Positions 11,756-24,790 of a DNA stretch of 64,000 nt are shown here, piece after piece. Each line of letters begins with the position of its first letter. Within the stretch, counting starts at the first letter, position 1. Under the pieces are notes generated by a model. The model was not told the DNA's origin, ran no database searches, and saw only the letters and a list, made by a program, of their open reading frames with translations. Origin of the DNA: Begonia masoniana. Lineage: Eukaryota > Streptophyta > Magnoliopsida > Cucurbitales > Begoniaceae. The DNA is taken from NCBI GenBank assembly GCA_022432975.1, contig CM039505.1, forward strand, positions 23,753,825 through 23,817,824. Direction: 5' to 3'. The position numbers were made by a program, and so were the translations under genes.

Positions 11756-12760
11756 TGATATGCTAAGAGGAGCCAGTACTCAATCACGAGCCAAATCCTT
11801 GGCGGAGCCTTTAACTAATGAGTGTGCTCTTTTTGTAGGTGAGCATCCTTTAAAGACTTATGGATGGAGCCAAGTGCATTAGACTTGGAGAAGCCTTTCC
11901 ACTTACTAACATGGGAGCAACCCTCAGCCACCCAAAATTGGAAGAAAGAATGTGTCTTCCTTGAAACAACTTGTGTAATTGATCACCTAGTTTATTTCTT
12001 TAGTTGTTTTTTCCTCGTTATTGTTTGGTCGAACACTCTTAGCAATTATGAGACTCTTTTTAGTTGTGTTTTGTGAAAGAGGGGACCATTTAAAAGTGAC
12101 ATTTTGGGAGAGGAGTGACTTTGTCAAAATTGGCCAAGCCTTCATGTACTCGGCTAGGTGTACTAGCCAAACACACTTGTTTTGGCCAAGCCTTCATGTA
12201 AAGTGAAGTGGTACTTAAACCACTCTTTTTGGCTGCTAAAGCAGCTTAGTTGAATGCAAAAATCGAAGAACCATTCTTCCCCTAAACCTTGAAGTTTTTC
12301 GGCATCAAGTCCTCAATCCATTCGGTGAGTAATATCTGATTGTGTTGTTGTTGTTGGTATCCAATTTGTGAGAGCCAAAGTGGTACCATTTCTATTGCAA
12401 CCTTCCTCCTCCCTTTCTTGGCGTGGAGAATCACAAGCAAGGTTGTATTTCAACTTTCATCCAAGGCTAGTTGAAGTGTTTCCTTTCAAGAAGGAGCAAA
12501 ATCCTGAGAGGTGCTGTTATTACCTCCTCGGACCAGCAAGCACTCTTTCATCCATAACTTTTCATCCACACTGATTCAACCTCTTATTTTTGGAGAAAAT
12601 TTTCATCACATTGAAAGTAAGTTGTCATTAAAATTTTTGCTCATTTGAAGTTCATTTGAAAAATTTGTGTATTGGTAAAATAGAAGCATTTTTGGCCAAA
12701 CAGTTCTGCTTTGTTGAGAGTTTTGTGCTTCAACTTCTAAGTCTTAGTTAAAGCACGTCA
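11756..12760 (+). repeat. 3' LTR of element A
   Basis: Begins TGATATG after the purine tract CCCGGGAAGGA and ends GCACGTCA. The last 330 bases match 1130-1469. It is followed by GCTAT, which does not match the left flank of A. Confidence 0.75.
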
Positions 12761-14780
12761 GCTATCACCCATGAAAACTTGACGGGGTCCAGTCGTAAAC
12801 ACATAAGTCTTTAACATGGATATGTGTATGGTTTACATGTTTACCATTGATGCATGATTTTATTATTATTGTGATAGAAGATAGGTCCTCGTGGTAGATT
12901 ATACGATCTCGATGTCAAAGTATCAGGTGGACATCCTAATACACCTTCTGTTGCATGAAGATTGTCATGTTGACATGTTAAAAAATGGGTAATAGGGCAA
13001 TGATTAGGCGCTCCTTGGGTTTCGAATCCCTAAACCTAATGAGGATATTATTATTTGTTTATTATCGTTCATGCGGGTTACTTTGTAAATGACCATTGTT
13101 CATCGAAACCTGGGTACAGGGCTGGATCTTCGGATCGCACGTGGCTTATTCTCTTTTTGACTCATGAGGTGTTATTGGACTTAGGTCGCTATCTTTTTTG
13201 TGTTAGTGTTTCGGAGGAGTCCTTGAGCGACTTTCCTTTTTCACTGAGGTGAATTTTTTATAAGAAAGTATGATGATGGCGTATTTTTATATAGTTGTCT
13301 ATGTATGCGACAAAGATTTAACTTAATGCCTCATCTGTGGCTCTTAGATCCTGTTTTTGTAAAACGTTGAAAATGAGTTTCATGACACGATATTTGAAAA
13401 CCATTTGATATCGCATCATGTTTTGAAAGAAAACTTAAAAAGAAGTTTACATGTATTTAATATAGTATTTCTATTGAGTTAGTCATTCACCCTAACGACC
13501 CCCTCCTCTTCTTGAAAAGAACAAGAGCAGTGAGTAACTTAAGCTTGGGAGCAGTAATATTTATTTATTTCTTTTTGATGTTTAGTTGATATCCTGATGA
13601 GGACATATCTTACATTTGGTTTGTATAAGATTAACTGTTTGAGATTTGGATATTTAAACTTTATTGAGCTGTTTTATTTTATTGCACTATTATATTTGCA
13701 ATCACTGTGTGAATATTGATTTTCTGATAAATTTTCAAGTATTCTGCTGCGAACTAAGCCTTGAGCTGGGTGATTGGGTCCTCTCTAAGGATTGGGTTGC
13801 CTGACCCGACATTCTGTTAGGCTCGCCTCCTAGTTTAAACGAGGTTGCTCTCGTGTGAAACGCGTTGCCCTTACTTAAACGTGGGTGACAGCGAACATAT
13901 TTAACAATGAGTAATGACAAAAGTTGGCTTTTTCTCTGAAGATAGTATAAGGTTTGATTTGTACCAAAACATAGTTTAGAGGTCAGCTTGTCTTTGAGCC
14001 CTTAGTATAAGGTTTAAATTGAAAATTTCCCTAATTAATATAATAGTAGAAATTTTTTTAAAGAATATTTTTAAATTTTATCATATAGTAACATAATAGA
14101 AGCAACGAAACATGAGAAGTATATACATGAATATATGAATTCAAATATAACATAATATACATGAATGTATGAATTCATATTACAACATGATCCATTACAC
14201 ATTGCATGTACAATATACAATCTTTTACAACAGGTAGAAGCCTTGTGGAGAATAGCAGAAAACAGCAAGTAGTAGTTATTACAACAAAACAGCTACTTAC
14301 TGAGAAAATATTTAAAAGCATGTCAAGAAGAAAATGTTAAGCTTAAAATGAAAAGTATAAAATGGTAAAAGACCCAGCCCTATCAAGATAATCTACAACA
14401 CTTAGCACAAGTGATTTACATGAAGCAAGGTTAAAGTTAGGGTACTTCACATTAACAGTCTATGGCAGCTAAAAATATGTAAATGTTATGACTCATAAAA
14501 CGCAAATAGTTATAATTTAAGATAACAACTTGTAAAAATACCATCACAAGTTCACGTTGATTATAGGAATACCGATTGAGCCTCTTTACCATCATACACA
14601 ACTTTATTCAATTAGAAACAGGAAAACAAGTGAAGAAGCGACAAAAGAAAGACACAGTCATAGAGAAAAAATAACTTAGAAGCAATATCTGCACATAGCA
14701 ATTAGACGACCAAACAAGCAAAAGTTAATATAAATGATTCCACTAAAAACTATATGTGTATTGGTTCACACGCGTTGAGT
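12761..14780. other. Non-genic stretch, decayed LTR-like sequence
   Basis: No coding region I can support. Parts resemble gypsy LTR internal sequence, for example TTGATGCATGATTTTA near 12847 and GCATCATGTTTTGAAA near 13413, a motif also seen in the solo LTRs of this window. No matched termini or duplications were found. After about 13930 it is plain AT-rich DNA. Confidence 0.4.
14122..14182. repeat. Two-copy 34-bp tandem repeat
   Basis: TATACATGAATATATGAATTC starting at 14122 is repeated with few changes from 14156. It lies in AT-rich, non-genic sequence. Confidence 0.6.
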
Positions 14781-15284
14781 AAATACTATCGCGGGTTTTG
14801 TCCGATGGGCCGGAGGCCTTATTTTTTTATTAAGAAAATAATAACACCGTGGCATTTTTATAAAATGTTGCAGCTTTTTAGTAACCATTGGAGTCTCTCC
14901 AACAGCTAGTCACGACCACTTAGTAGCCGTTACTCACATTGTGAAAAATGCCTAGGCGTTCTTGATATAAAACGATGTGACGTTCTTTGAATTGGCCGAA
15001 TTATAGTAATTTTTATAATAATGTATATAATTGATTTTTTTATAATAATGTATTTTTTCATGTCTAAATAACTCTTAAGTTGATAAATGTAAACATACAA
15101 CTCTCAACTCTTTCAACTCCCTCAACAACTCTCACTTTCACTCTCTTGGATCAACTCTCTCCACTCTCTAGTAAGTGTTATTAAGTGCCAAGTAAGTATC
15201 ACTTTCTAAATAGTGAATTGTTTTTTTTTATTAAATTTAAATCATTTGTTTCTTAATATTAATTTGTTAATTGATTAAGGATAA
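14781..15284. other. Non-genic stretch upstream of the hAT remnant
   Basis: AT-rich, with a CT/CAACTC-rich stretch at 15098-15170 that looks like a 5' leader. GGGCCGGAGGCC near 14808 and GGCCGGCC near 18747 could be decayed transposon ends, but I could not pair them convincingly as terminal inverted repeats. Confidence 0.3.
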
Positions 15285-18200
15285 TAGAGTTAATCTTAGT
15301 GATAATGAAATTAATTCTATCGAATCTATTAGTTCTCCATATCCTCCTAATAATAGGGAATCATATGTTTGCAAAGTTTTTTAAATAATTGAAGTTACCA
15401 TTGAAAATGGATTAAAAGAAAAATAAAACTACATGTATATATTATAATTCTTTGTTTAGTAGAAAGGAAAATGAACTTTTAAAGAGATATGGTTGTTATG
15501 TTGATTTAAACATTACGTACGTCTTAGACAATTAGAAAGAAGATAATTTGTCTAATTTTAAATATAATAAAAATATTGTTAGATCGGAATTGATAGATTA
15601 AATAATAAGAGTCAAGCTTCCTTTTACATATATAGAAAAATATGATTTGACAAAGAAGAATTAATCTTGCGAGTACGGTAAAATGAGATGTTTTTAAAAA
15701 ATATAAAAATCAAAAAATGATATTAAAGAAACATTTTTTGAGAATTACTGAGGTAGTAAGTTTAATACCTAATATGTGGACGTCAAAAATATAGTGGATT
15801 TTCTTTGTTTGACGACACATTATATTGATAAAAAATGGAATTTGGATAAACACATTTTTTTTTACTATGGTTGAATCTCCTCACACGAGTAATGATATTG
15901 AAAATGTTTTTTTAGAAGAACTTAAAAGTTTGAATATATTAACAAAAATATATTGTTTGACTTTAGATAACAACTCTAATAATGATGTTGCCAAAATATT
16001 TTTTGGCAAATTATTCATGAAATGTTATAGGGATAAAAATAAATATAAAAAAAATAGAACTAATTTGTCACATAGGTGAAACTTAACCTATGATATGTTG
16101 ATCTTATCCGCCAAATATGAATAATTTATAAATTTATATTTGCTTGGAGTTAGAAAATATTTCATGACAACATAACATTATTATGTCCAGTGAGTATGAT
16201 TTGTATGTTGAAGTGGTAAGAGATTTTTTAAAAACTTTTGATTCTTCGACAAAATTCTTTTGCATGGTGTATAGTCATAGTGTTTGTCATGCTATTATTC
16301 AATTTACTACTATTTGTTGTTTGTTTTCTAATTACTCTAATTATAGTGTATTTTGTGAAATTGGACAAATTATGAAAACAAATTCTATAAATATTTAAAT
16401 GATGACTATTTACATAAAGTGGTTTTGTTAGCAGGTTGTTATTGACCCTATATATAAAAAAAGGAATTAGAAAGTTAGTTAGATATGATTTATGAGTGTG
16501 ATGAGTTTGAAGTTATAATGTGCCACGAGGGCCCTCCCAAAAGCAAAGCCAAGAAGTTTTCTTCTCTTTGTTCATTTTATAGGTCTCTCTTTCTTAATTA
16601 GTTTGGAGGAGAATATTTGTTCAATTCATAAAGAAAAGCCAAGGCATTCGAATCAATAGAGTAATGGCATAGAATCTGCATCAAACATCCTCCTAACATG
16701 GAACATCATTCATGAGATCAACTTAGGCAACTCTCTCCTTGAGAACTTGAAGAAAGATATTAGCTCAAGATACACCAAGAGAGGCCGAGGGAATTTAGAC
16801 CAATTGAGCACCTAGCACAGATCTCAAACCAAGTTATCAACCAATTATGTATGACCTCTTGGAAGCACATGGACACTTGTCATTCAAATTTATCCAATTT
16901 TATTTCAAATATTACACAATTATTTTTAGACTTTAAGGGTTGATGGTTTTTAATATTATATTTTGTAATATTGATGGTGGGGATCATCATTTGAGAATTT
17001 GAAAGTCAAAAAGCTCAGGGTTGCTTTAAAAAAATGCTCGGCCTATCCTTTGTCTAGTCAAACACATTTTTTTTTTCTTTTTGGGTTGTACTTTGTAAAA
17101 GAGCTTTACTTCTTCTAAGAGAGGTATCTTATGAGCTGCTCGAGGCAACAAGAAATGATATCAAAACAATGCAGAAGTTTTCTTCACAAGCTTGGAGTTA
17201 TCTCTCAAGTGTTGCCCCTTCCATCGGTGAGTAATATACAAGTGGTTGTGAGTGTGTTTTGAATCCAACTTGTATACTATACATTTTTCCTTCTCTTACC
17301 ATAGAGTTGGAACCCCAGCAAAGGTGTAGAAACTCTTATAGAAACAAGTTGGAGAGCTTTCTTCCAAGGAAGCTGAAGAACTTAATAGGTGTGGTCGCAA
17401 CTCCTATTCAGGTCAACTTTCACTCCGGTGTGCATATCTTTTCATCCCCAACGTTTCTGCTCCGGATGTTTGGAGGAAGTCATTGTTACATATAAATCAA
17501 GGTAATGTCTAAAAAATCACATCAAGAAGGCATTAATTGGCTGAGTTATACCCTCCTCAAGGAGGTCTATTTTCTCGGCCAAAGTTGTAATCCGTTTATC
17601 CAACGCCTTCCACCATCTCCATCATATCTCCTGATTTACCAAACTTTTACCGAGATATTTGAAGGATGTTTCTTCACTTTCATTGCTAGAAGTTTTCCAA
17701 ATTTCAGCCTCAAAATGTAAGTATTGTCCTTTTGTGTTTGTGAGAAGTTATAACATCCTTTTCAGCCAAACAACCAATAGCCGAGTGCATTTTAGAGTTC
17801 CTCTTCCTCCTGTGGCATGTCAAGTTAGTAAAGTTTTGACTTCTTTTGATATTAGTGTAAACGAAATTTATACTTTTTATAAACAAAGTGTTTTTAGTGA
17901 TACAATTGATAAACATCCTTCTAATGTTGCATTTAGTTATAATGATTTTTTTCTAAAATTGATTTGCAAGTTTTTAAAAGTATTGTAATCACTTTGTTAA
18001 CTAGTAGTGTTTCGAATTCACATCGTTATCTTGATCAACTATTAGTTTCAATCATCGATGAAGATAAAAATTTTGATATCATGGTCCAAGACGTACTAAC
18101 TGTGTCGATATCGATAGTTGCATCGAATTTAGCTTTTAGTATAAGGGGTAGAGTGCTTTCATATACGAGAAGTACATTGGCACCAAAGATGGTCGATGCC

Positions 18201-18341
18201 CTAATATGCTTGAAAAATTGAGAGAAATAGGATAAAGATGCAAGAGAAAGCAAGATTGGAGGAGATTGTGCAAGAGGTGACTAACATCGACATTTGTAAA
18301 GTGAAGTTTGAAGAGTCTACATCTACAGAAGAATGAAGAAA
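15285..18341 (+). pseudogene. hAT-family DNA transposase remnant, split by an LTR piece
   Basis: Pieces in several frames fit the Ac/hAT transposase order. There is a BED-finger-like start (about 15360-15490), a block resembling the RSELIDQIIRVKLPF region (15570-15630), then WNLDKH, FTMVESPHTSNDIENVF and LTLDNNSNNDVAK (15825-15990). A DKYxxDDYLHKVVLLAG-like block follows at 16380-16440. After an insertion, the C-terminal hAT dimerisation domain is readable (about 18010-18220: VASNLAFSIRGRVLSYTRSTLAPKMVDALI). An active hAT transposase cuts and pastes DNA using Asp, Asp and Glu residues. Here at least ten stops or frame changes and a ~1.2 kb insertion rule out function. Assignment is by motif recall, not a search. 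Confidence 0.75.
16516..17743 (+). mobile_element. Gypsy LTR piece inserted in the hAT gene
   Basis: TAATGTGCCACGAGGGCC at the left edge resembles a decayed G1 LTR start, followed by TTCATTTTATAGGT at the usual distance. A GGTGAGTAATAT block near 17225 and LTR-like 3' sequence also fit. AAGTTATAA occurs at both edges (16510-16518 and 17744-17752). It may be a duplication of five bases (AGTTA) or nine, depending on where the element starts. The CACATCA terminus is not visible at the right. Confidence 0.5.
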
Positions 18342-19949
18342 ATGTTCATATGAGTTTGAAGATTGTTTAGTTTTATTTTTGTACTAATAAAAATAGTGTC
18401 GTTCTATTTGTATAATCAAGAAAATGCACATAATGGACAATTAAGTAGATGTCAACCTAGTTGAGATGTACTCATATTTTCGTGATGCAAATTTTTCTTG
18501 ATTTAATTAATTTTTTTCAGAATTTATATAAAGTTTGGTTGACTTGAATGGATTAGTCTTTATAATCAAAATCATTGATTTACATTTTATAAGTGAACAA
18601 TATAAACAAAATATTCTAGACTTGAAATTATAAACAAAAACCAAATCAATAGAAATTTGTTGAAAGGTGTACAAAAAAACACAAGAAAAAAGAGAGAAAA
18701 ACCTTAACTTTAAAATAACTTCGCGACATTATTTGAATTTTTTATGGCCGGCCTGCTCCCAAGGATGAAGCGGGAGCCATGTTTCATACAATACAATCTT
18801 TCATTTAAAGAAGGGAACAAATATAAGATTGTAAAAGAATTCAGAGACACTCAATAAGAGAAGGAAACACAAGAATCAAACACATTCAATATTTTGAAAT
18901 ATTTAAATATGGAAACATGAAGCTCACATGCTACTGTACACACTCTGAATGTAGGTGCGTCCGCCAAGATTTTATGCACTGCAGGTGCACTCATTACTAG
19001 GCCCAGTTGCAGCGACGCAGGCTAATTAGGGTTAACAGGTCATTTTAATGATTATCTATAAATATAGCGCACACAGAACGCCGAAGGAGGACTACAGACT
19101 CGAGATTTTGATAGTTAACGGAGATTACGACGTTTGTTTGCTGGAGATTTTTTAGGAGAAAATGGTGACGCATGACGGAATCATCAAGCCAGATGGCTTA
19201 ATGTCTATTTATCTCTCTCTCTCTTCTTGTTTATTTCGTTGTATTCTCTATGTCTATCATTATAATTTTCTCGGTTGATTTTCCTCATGCAATTATGAGC
19301 TAAATTTTGTTTTCTAGGACTACCTTTGAACTCACATGAATCTTATTTAAAGTTTATCTTTTTCATTATATTGATTCGTTTAAGATTTGTTTATTATATT
19401 TAGAACTTTATGTTAATTTGATTATCTAACCAATAGTTACATTAATTTTATCACGTCTGAAGCATTTTGAGAAAAGGAATTACATGTTAGATACAAATAG
19501 AATAACACACTATCATTGAATCATGAGTTTATGTAGGTAGGAATATACCTTCATAACATGTTTAACCTAATTATTGTTTTATTCACATAAGGATATAATA
19601 AATTTAATTTTTAACGATATTTTTAATTGTCCATCGAGAGAGACTATTAGATAATTAAAGTTTCTCGATTAACTAACTTGAACAATTTCATTAATTGAAA
19701 AAGATAAATAATTTGATTAGGTGGATTGTAGAGGGATAATTGTAATACTAAGTTTTTTTCAATCAAAAGATTAAATCATTGTTTAATTTTTTGTATTTAT
19801 TTTTATTTGTAGTTTAATCATAAAAAAAAACTTAAAATTTAGTTATTCAAGTAAATTTGAAATATTAGTAAATTGATAATTAAACATTTAACTGTATCAA
19901 TTCTCTGTGGCTCGACCTCTTAATCTATAACTTTATTATTTTTTGCAAT
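18342..19949. other. Non-genic AT-rich stretch
   Basis: Bases just after 18341 may be the 3' tail of the hAT gene. A TATA-like CTATAAATATAG lies at 19058-19069, and a short frame MVTHDGIIKPDGL starts near 19161 and runs about 38 codons. I recognise no product. The rest is AT-rich with no supported feature. Confidence 0.35.
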
Positions 19950-19954
19950 ACGTG

Positions 19955-20188
19955 CATTGAGGAAATCAAACGTGCTAGTTCTAAACAAAGGAAGCAAGGA
20001 GATGAAAAACAGTTTGAGGATGAAGATGAAGAGAGAAGGCGGCAACAATAAATGATTCCTGTGCATTTCACTATCCAAGGCTTTACAAGTATATATTCAA
20101 AAACCAGCAATGATGAAAATGAACGAACTACAACTACAATTACAATCTAACTAACTCTAAATGAATAGTAATGGTATATAGTTTAATA
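19955..20188 (-). repeat. 3' LTR of copia element H
   Basis: 234 bases closely matching 37831-38060 with small indels. It is preceded in element orientation by a run of seven G (plus-strand C at 20189-20195), the polypurine tract. Confidence 0.88.
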
Positions 20189-20199
20189 CCCCCCCAAGA

Positions 20200-22978
20200 T
20201 CAAGGTTGATAACCGAAGATCTTGGATAAGAAAACGTTGAAAGGCACTGGTGGGAGAGGTTTAGTGAGAGCATCAGTAAGTTGGTTTGGAGAAGGAGTGA
20301 ACTTGACCGATAGCATCTTTTGAAGCACTTTTTTCTGGACGAAATGAAAATCTATCTCCACATGTTTGGATTTTGAGTGCAAGACAGAATTTGAGGTAAG
20401 GTAGGTTGCACTCAAATTGTCGCAGAGGATGAGAGGTACTGTGAGAGAGATAATACCTAGCTCTTTTAGAAGTGATTGCAGCCATAGAATTTCGGCCGCA
20501 CCATTGGCGACGCTACGATATTCTGATTCCGTGCTAGTGCGTGAGACGATTTTCTGTATGGTGGAAAACCAGAGATAAGGTTGTCGTCGAGAAAAACACA
20601 TAATCCACTAGTGCTTTTACGGTCATCAGGACAGGAAGCCCAGTCGGCGTCCGTGTAACATGTTAGAGCAGAAGAGGTGGAGGGCGTGAAGGAGATGCCA
20701 AGAGAGGAAGTACCTTTGAGGTACCATAAAATTCTTTTTACAGCTTGCCAGTGGACATCAGAAGGCAAATGCATGAATGGGAGACCTTGTTTACTGCATA
20801 TGCAATATCTGGGCGTGTAAGACAGCAATATTGGAGGCCTCCAATTATGCTCCGGTAGAGAAAGCTATCACGTAAAGGTGTCCCTGAATGAATGGATAAC
20901 ACGGGCCCGGCCACCATGGGTGTCGGAACTGGCTTGGAGGAATCCATATTTTCCCTATGAAGTAGCTCAAAAATATAGCGTGATTGGAAAAGATTCATAC
21001 CAGTAGGTGTCCAAGTGACTGAGATGCCTAGGAAGTAGGATAATGGCACGAATTGCAAACTCTAAACTGAGAGTGCAAGTAGATGAAGAGATGGTCTAAG
21101 ATGGTCTCAGAGTCACCTGTCACAACAATGTTATCGACATACACAAGCATAATAACGATGGATGATGGTGTACGGCGTATGAACAAGGACGAGTTAGACT
21201 TGGATGCTGAGAAACCCCAATGAATTAAGGCAGTGTATAACTTGGTATACCAAGCTCGCGGAGATTACTTGGGACCATATAGAGCTTTCTGTAGAAAGCA
21301 GATGTCTGATGGAGAAGATGGATCAGGCGGCTGCTGCATGTACACTTTTTCGATCAAATCACCTTGTAAGAAAGTATTGCTGATATTCAATTGTCTGAAC
21401 CCAGCGAGATGAGATGGCTAAAGAGAGCACGGTGCGGATGGAAGTAGGTTTGACCACCGAACTGAAAGTTTCATCATAGTCAATACCTTTAGTCTGGTCG
21501 TAACCTTTGGCTATGAGACGAGCCTTGTACCGAGCAACCCTGCCCTCAGAGTTGAGTTTAGTCTTGAAGACCCACTTGCAGCCTATAAGTTTCGCTCCTC
21601 GAGGTAGAGGAACTAGCTGCCAGGTGTTGGTTTGGTTGAGAGTAGAAATTTCCACTTTCATGGTGGTGAGCCAGTGAGGATACCTTGCAACTTGGTTGAA
21701 CGTTTTTGGTTCAAAAGCGAGTTCAATGAGTAAGACCTTTGGCTTGAAAACACTGACTTTAACCCTGGTTGTCATTTGGTAGGTGCTACGAGCTAGAGGA
21801 TTTGGTATGGGGATAAGTATGGGGTCATGTGGTATAAGAGGGGGTAGGATGGTAGGAGTTGGAATAAGAGACGGAGGAGGGGGAAGAGATATGGGGAGGG
21901 TGGAGAGCGGGGATGGTGAGGCATGTATATAGGTATCTAGGGAGGATGAGATATAGAGGGGATAGCAAGTGAAAAAGGGGAAGGTTGAGAAACAGATTTA
22001 GGGAAGGAGGAGAACGGAAAGTGAGACTCAAAAAAGATAACGTGACTAGAAATGTAGATTTTGTGTGAGTGGGGATCAAGACAAAGGAAGCCTTTGTGAT
22101 TTGGGCTGGGGCATAAGAAGACACATGGAAGGGATCGAGATTGGAGTTTGTGTTGATTGAAGGGACGAAGAAGGGGAAAATAGAGACAACTAAAGACACG
22201 AAGAGAGGAGCAATATGGGATTTGATGGAACAGACAGTCAAAAGGGGACTATTGGTTTAAGATAGGGGTGGGGAGTAAATTGATTAAGCTAACAACTGTG
22301 AGAAAAGCATATGTCCAGAAATGATGAGGGACTGAGGATTGAAAAAGTAGAGCGAGGCCGGTTTCAACAACATGAAGATTTTTTCGTTCAACGCGACCAT
22401 TTTGATTTGGAGTATACAGACAAGAAAGTCTATGCTGAATGCCAAGAGATTTAAAGAGAGGAGTAAGAGCCTGAAATTCACCACCCCAGTCCAATTGAAC
22501 ACTTTTGATTTTAGTATCGAAGTAAGGGAAGGAGGACCCAAGCGATTGTGCCAGAAAGTCTCCAAAACAGAGGCAGAATCCATGAGCCGAGCAACAAGGG
22601 ACAAAATGGTGCCAGCCGAGGGGAGACGATAGAGACCGTCACTAAGTGTCTCATGGAGCAGGATTCGGTGAGTGTGTCGATCCTTAACCAAAAAATAGTT
22701 GGAGTTAAATTCAACGAGAACCGAATTTTCTTTACACAACTTAGAGACACTTAACAAATTGTGAGAAATGTGTGAAGTGTGATAAACAGTTTGCAAAGTT
22801 AGAGAGCGGTCGTTGTCCGGAATAATAGAAGAACCAGATTGAAAAACAAGGAGAGACTTAAATTCAGCTGTGGCGACATGCGAAGGTACTGGGAGATTGG
22901 AAAGATGGTTGAGTGAGACGAAAAATGGTGGGTAGCGCCAGAATCCAGAACCCAGGGAGCGGCCGGTGAAGAGAGGTC
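20200..22978 (-). pseudogene. copia H pol: protease, integrase, RT, RNase H (broken)
   Basis: Read from right to left. Protease has an intact active site (PWVLDSGATHHF, near 22955). The GAG-pre-integrase segment reads HNLLSVSKLC (22796-22700) and the integrase core reads DWGGEF and TPNQNGRVERKN (22494-22380). RT starts WQLVPLPRGAKLIGCKWVFK (about 21625-21560), and its catalytic YVDD box reads YVDN at 21131-21145, losing the second metal-binding Asp. RNase H carries YTDADWA, TESEYR and a TKHVEID-like block (20665-20330), ending 12 bases before the LTR. Several frameshifts and stops. The RNase H/RT pattern (LWLQSLLKELGI, LSATYL) is typical of the Ale/Retrofit lineage. The copy cannot make a working enzyme. 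Confidence 0.87.
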
Positions 22979-23690
22979 TGTAGCACCCGGTTCCATTGAG
23001 TCAAAATTTGAGTTATTGTTAATAACGTACTTTTATAGTAGGGTTGGGGGAGTTATTGATTAGGTTAATAAATGATTAGGCAAGGGCAGAAAGGTAATTA
23101 GAGATTTAAAAAAAAAAAGAATAATGTATTTAAGGTTAGAGATTTGGGGTTTAGTGCTCGGTAGCCGCCACTAATTCCCTTATTTCTCTCCCGGCCTTCA
23201 GCTCTTCAGCAGAAAACTTTCGGGCGATTTCTTCCTCCCTCGACTCTCCTTCAACTTAGGTAAGTTTTCCTCATTCCTCTTAAGTTTAAGCAGTTAGATA
23301 GCTGATGGAGTGTAATGTGAGAATTTTGTGTATGCTGTGAATGAGTGTAGATTCGGGTTTGGGGTGAAAATTTGGGAAAATGCTTGGTGAATAGAACTCC
23401 TAACGGTCCACTTAAGTTTCAGAATGCTTTAGAATGAGGATTAGTAAAGATTGGCTTAATGTTCCGTTTATGGTTCTAGGTGAGCATTTCCGAGGCAACT
23501 CCTAACCGAGTATACACCAGGAATCCAGGTAAGTAAAGTTTTGCTTGTGCCTTCGGGCCTACATCACAAAACGTTAGGATTGTGTTTACTGGGATGTGTC
23601 TGTGTGTATGCATCATGTTTTAAAAGTATACGAAAATGAATTTGAACGCGTGCTGGCATGGTAAGGATTGAACATATTGAAACAGTTATG

Positions 23691-23909
23691 TGAATCAGTT
23701 TTACTGTTAAGGGAACTAATCCAACCCTTAATGAGACAGTGGATATTTATACTTTGGGAGAGTTGATCCAACTCCCAATTTCACAGGGGGATCTGAACAG
23801 TGAATCAGCCTTACTGTTAAGGGAATTAATCCGCCCCTTAATGAGACAGTGGATATTATACTTTGGGAGAGTTGATCCAACTCCCAACTTCACAGGGGGA
23901 TCTGAACAG
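23691..23909. repeat. Two-copy 110-bp tandem repeat in solo LTR
   Basis: Copies start at 23691 and 23801 (GTGAATCAG..TTACTGTTAAGG...GGGGGATCTGAACAG) and differ at only a few positions, suggesting a recent duplication inside the LTR. Confidence 0.85.
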
Positions 23910-24523
23910 AACGATGAATATGCAACTGAGATGAGAAAGTAGAAACTGCATGTTTAGGAAGCTTTATGTTTCAGTATTTCCATTTCATCATTGTTTTACT
24001 TGCTTAGCATTAGACTAATAGATGAGTTTTGTGATGTAGGTGAAGAAGTGATAACAGGTTTGCTTTCTGAGTCTACTGAGGACTAGACTGGTTGGAGGAG
24101 TGCATCCTTGTAACTGACTGGCAGCTGATGGGGCGGTTTAACTGGTGTCTGTGGCTGTGAAGGTTTAGTGAACATTGATTTCAAATTGAGTATGTTAAAC
24201 TTTCTAATGAAAGAAGTTGCTTGGATGTTTTCAAAAATATTTTGAGACCCTTTTGATATTAGTATTCCGTTAGTTCTAATACTGGATTTTTACTGGATTT
24301 GAGAAATGCAACGATTTGAATTATTTCTGAATGTTTCAGTGAAGTGAGTAAACTCTTTTCTGTGATTAGAGTTGTGATTGTAAGCCATGAAGTGGATAAA
24401 ATGTGATTCCGTTCTCTATCGGTAGATGAAGTCTACCGGCAGAGATTGAGTTGTTGTTTAGTTGTCTATCGGAAGATGTCTTCAGTGGAAGCCATCGGAA
24501 GATATGGGTTGGAACTTGTCGTT

Positions 24524-24790
24524 AAGTCGATCGGATGAGAAATCATCCGGCTGACGTCACCGGTGGATGTAGAGTGAAGTCGATCGGATGAGGAAATCAT
24601 CCGGCTGATGTCACCGGTGGATGTAGAGTAAAGTCGATCGGATGAGGAAATCATCCGGCTGACGTCACCGGTGGATGTAGGGTAAAGTCGATCGGATGAG
24701 GAAATCATCCTGGCTGACGTCACCGGTGGATGTAGGGTAAAGTCGATCGGATGAAGAAATCATCCGGCTGACGTCACCGGTAGATAAAGG
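24524..24790. repeat. 54-bp minisatellite, five copies, in solo LTR
   Basis: Units beginning AAGTCGATCGG start at 24524, 24577, 24631, 24685 and 24740. Each contains CCGGCTGAYGTCACCGG, rich in CG and in short palindromes such as TGACGTCA-like and CCGG. Spacing of 53-55 bases reflects one-base indels. Confidence 0.88.

Larger units (their letters stand above)
40..12760 (+). mobile_element. Ty3/gypsy LTR retrotransposon A (family G1), degenerate, with nested insertions
   Basis: Plus-strand element: LTR at 40-1469, primer site starting at 1470 and resuming at 8822, gag, zinc knuckle, protease, start of RT, integrase, then a 3' LTR at 11756-12760. Gag and integrase resemble the common plant chromovirus type (CRM/Reina-like; the subclade is not settled by eye). 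It is split by minus-strand element B (1475-8816). The two LTRs agree well over the last ~330 bases but differ strongly in the middle (1430 versus 1005 bases), and the flanks CTAGT (35-39) and GCTAT (12761-12765) do not match. The two ends may therefore come from different copies joined by recombination. Many stops and frameshifts; not functional. Confidence 0.75.

Noticed and set aside
12990..13035. GGTTTCGAATCCC resembling a tRNA B box
   Set aside because: No A box at the right distance and no cloverleaf could be drawn.
14800..18760. GGGCCGGAGGCC and GGCCGGCC as terminal inverted repeats of the hAT element
   Set aside because: Similarity is limited to a GC-rich core and no 8-base duplication was found.
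24466..24723. 85-residue open frame with repeated MISSSDRLYSTSTGD units on the minus strand
   Set aside because: It is only a translation of the 54-bp minisatellite (a multiple of three) inside a solo LTR; no start context or homologue.
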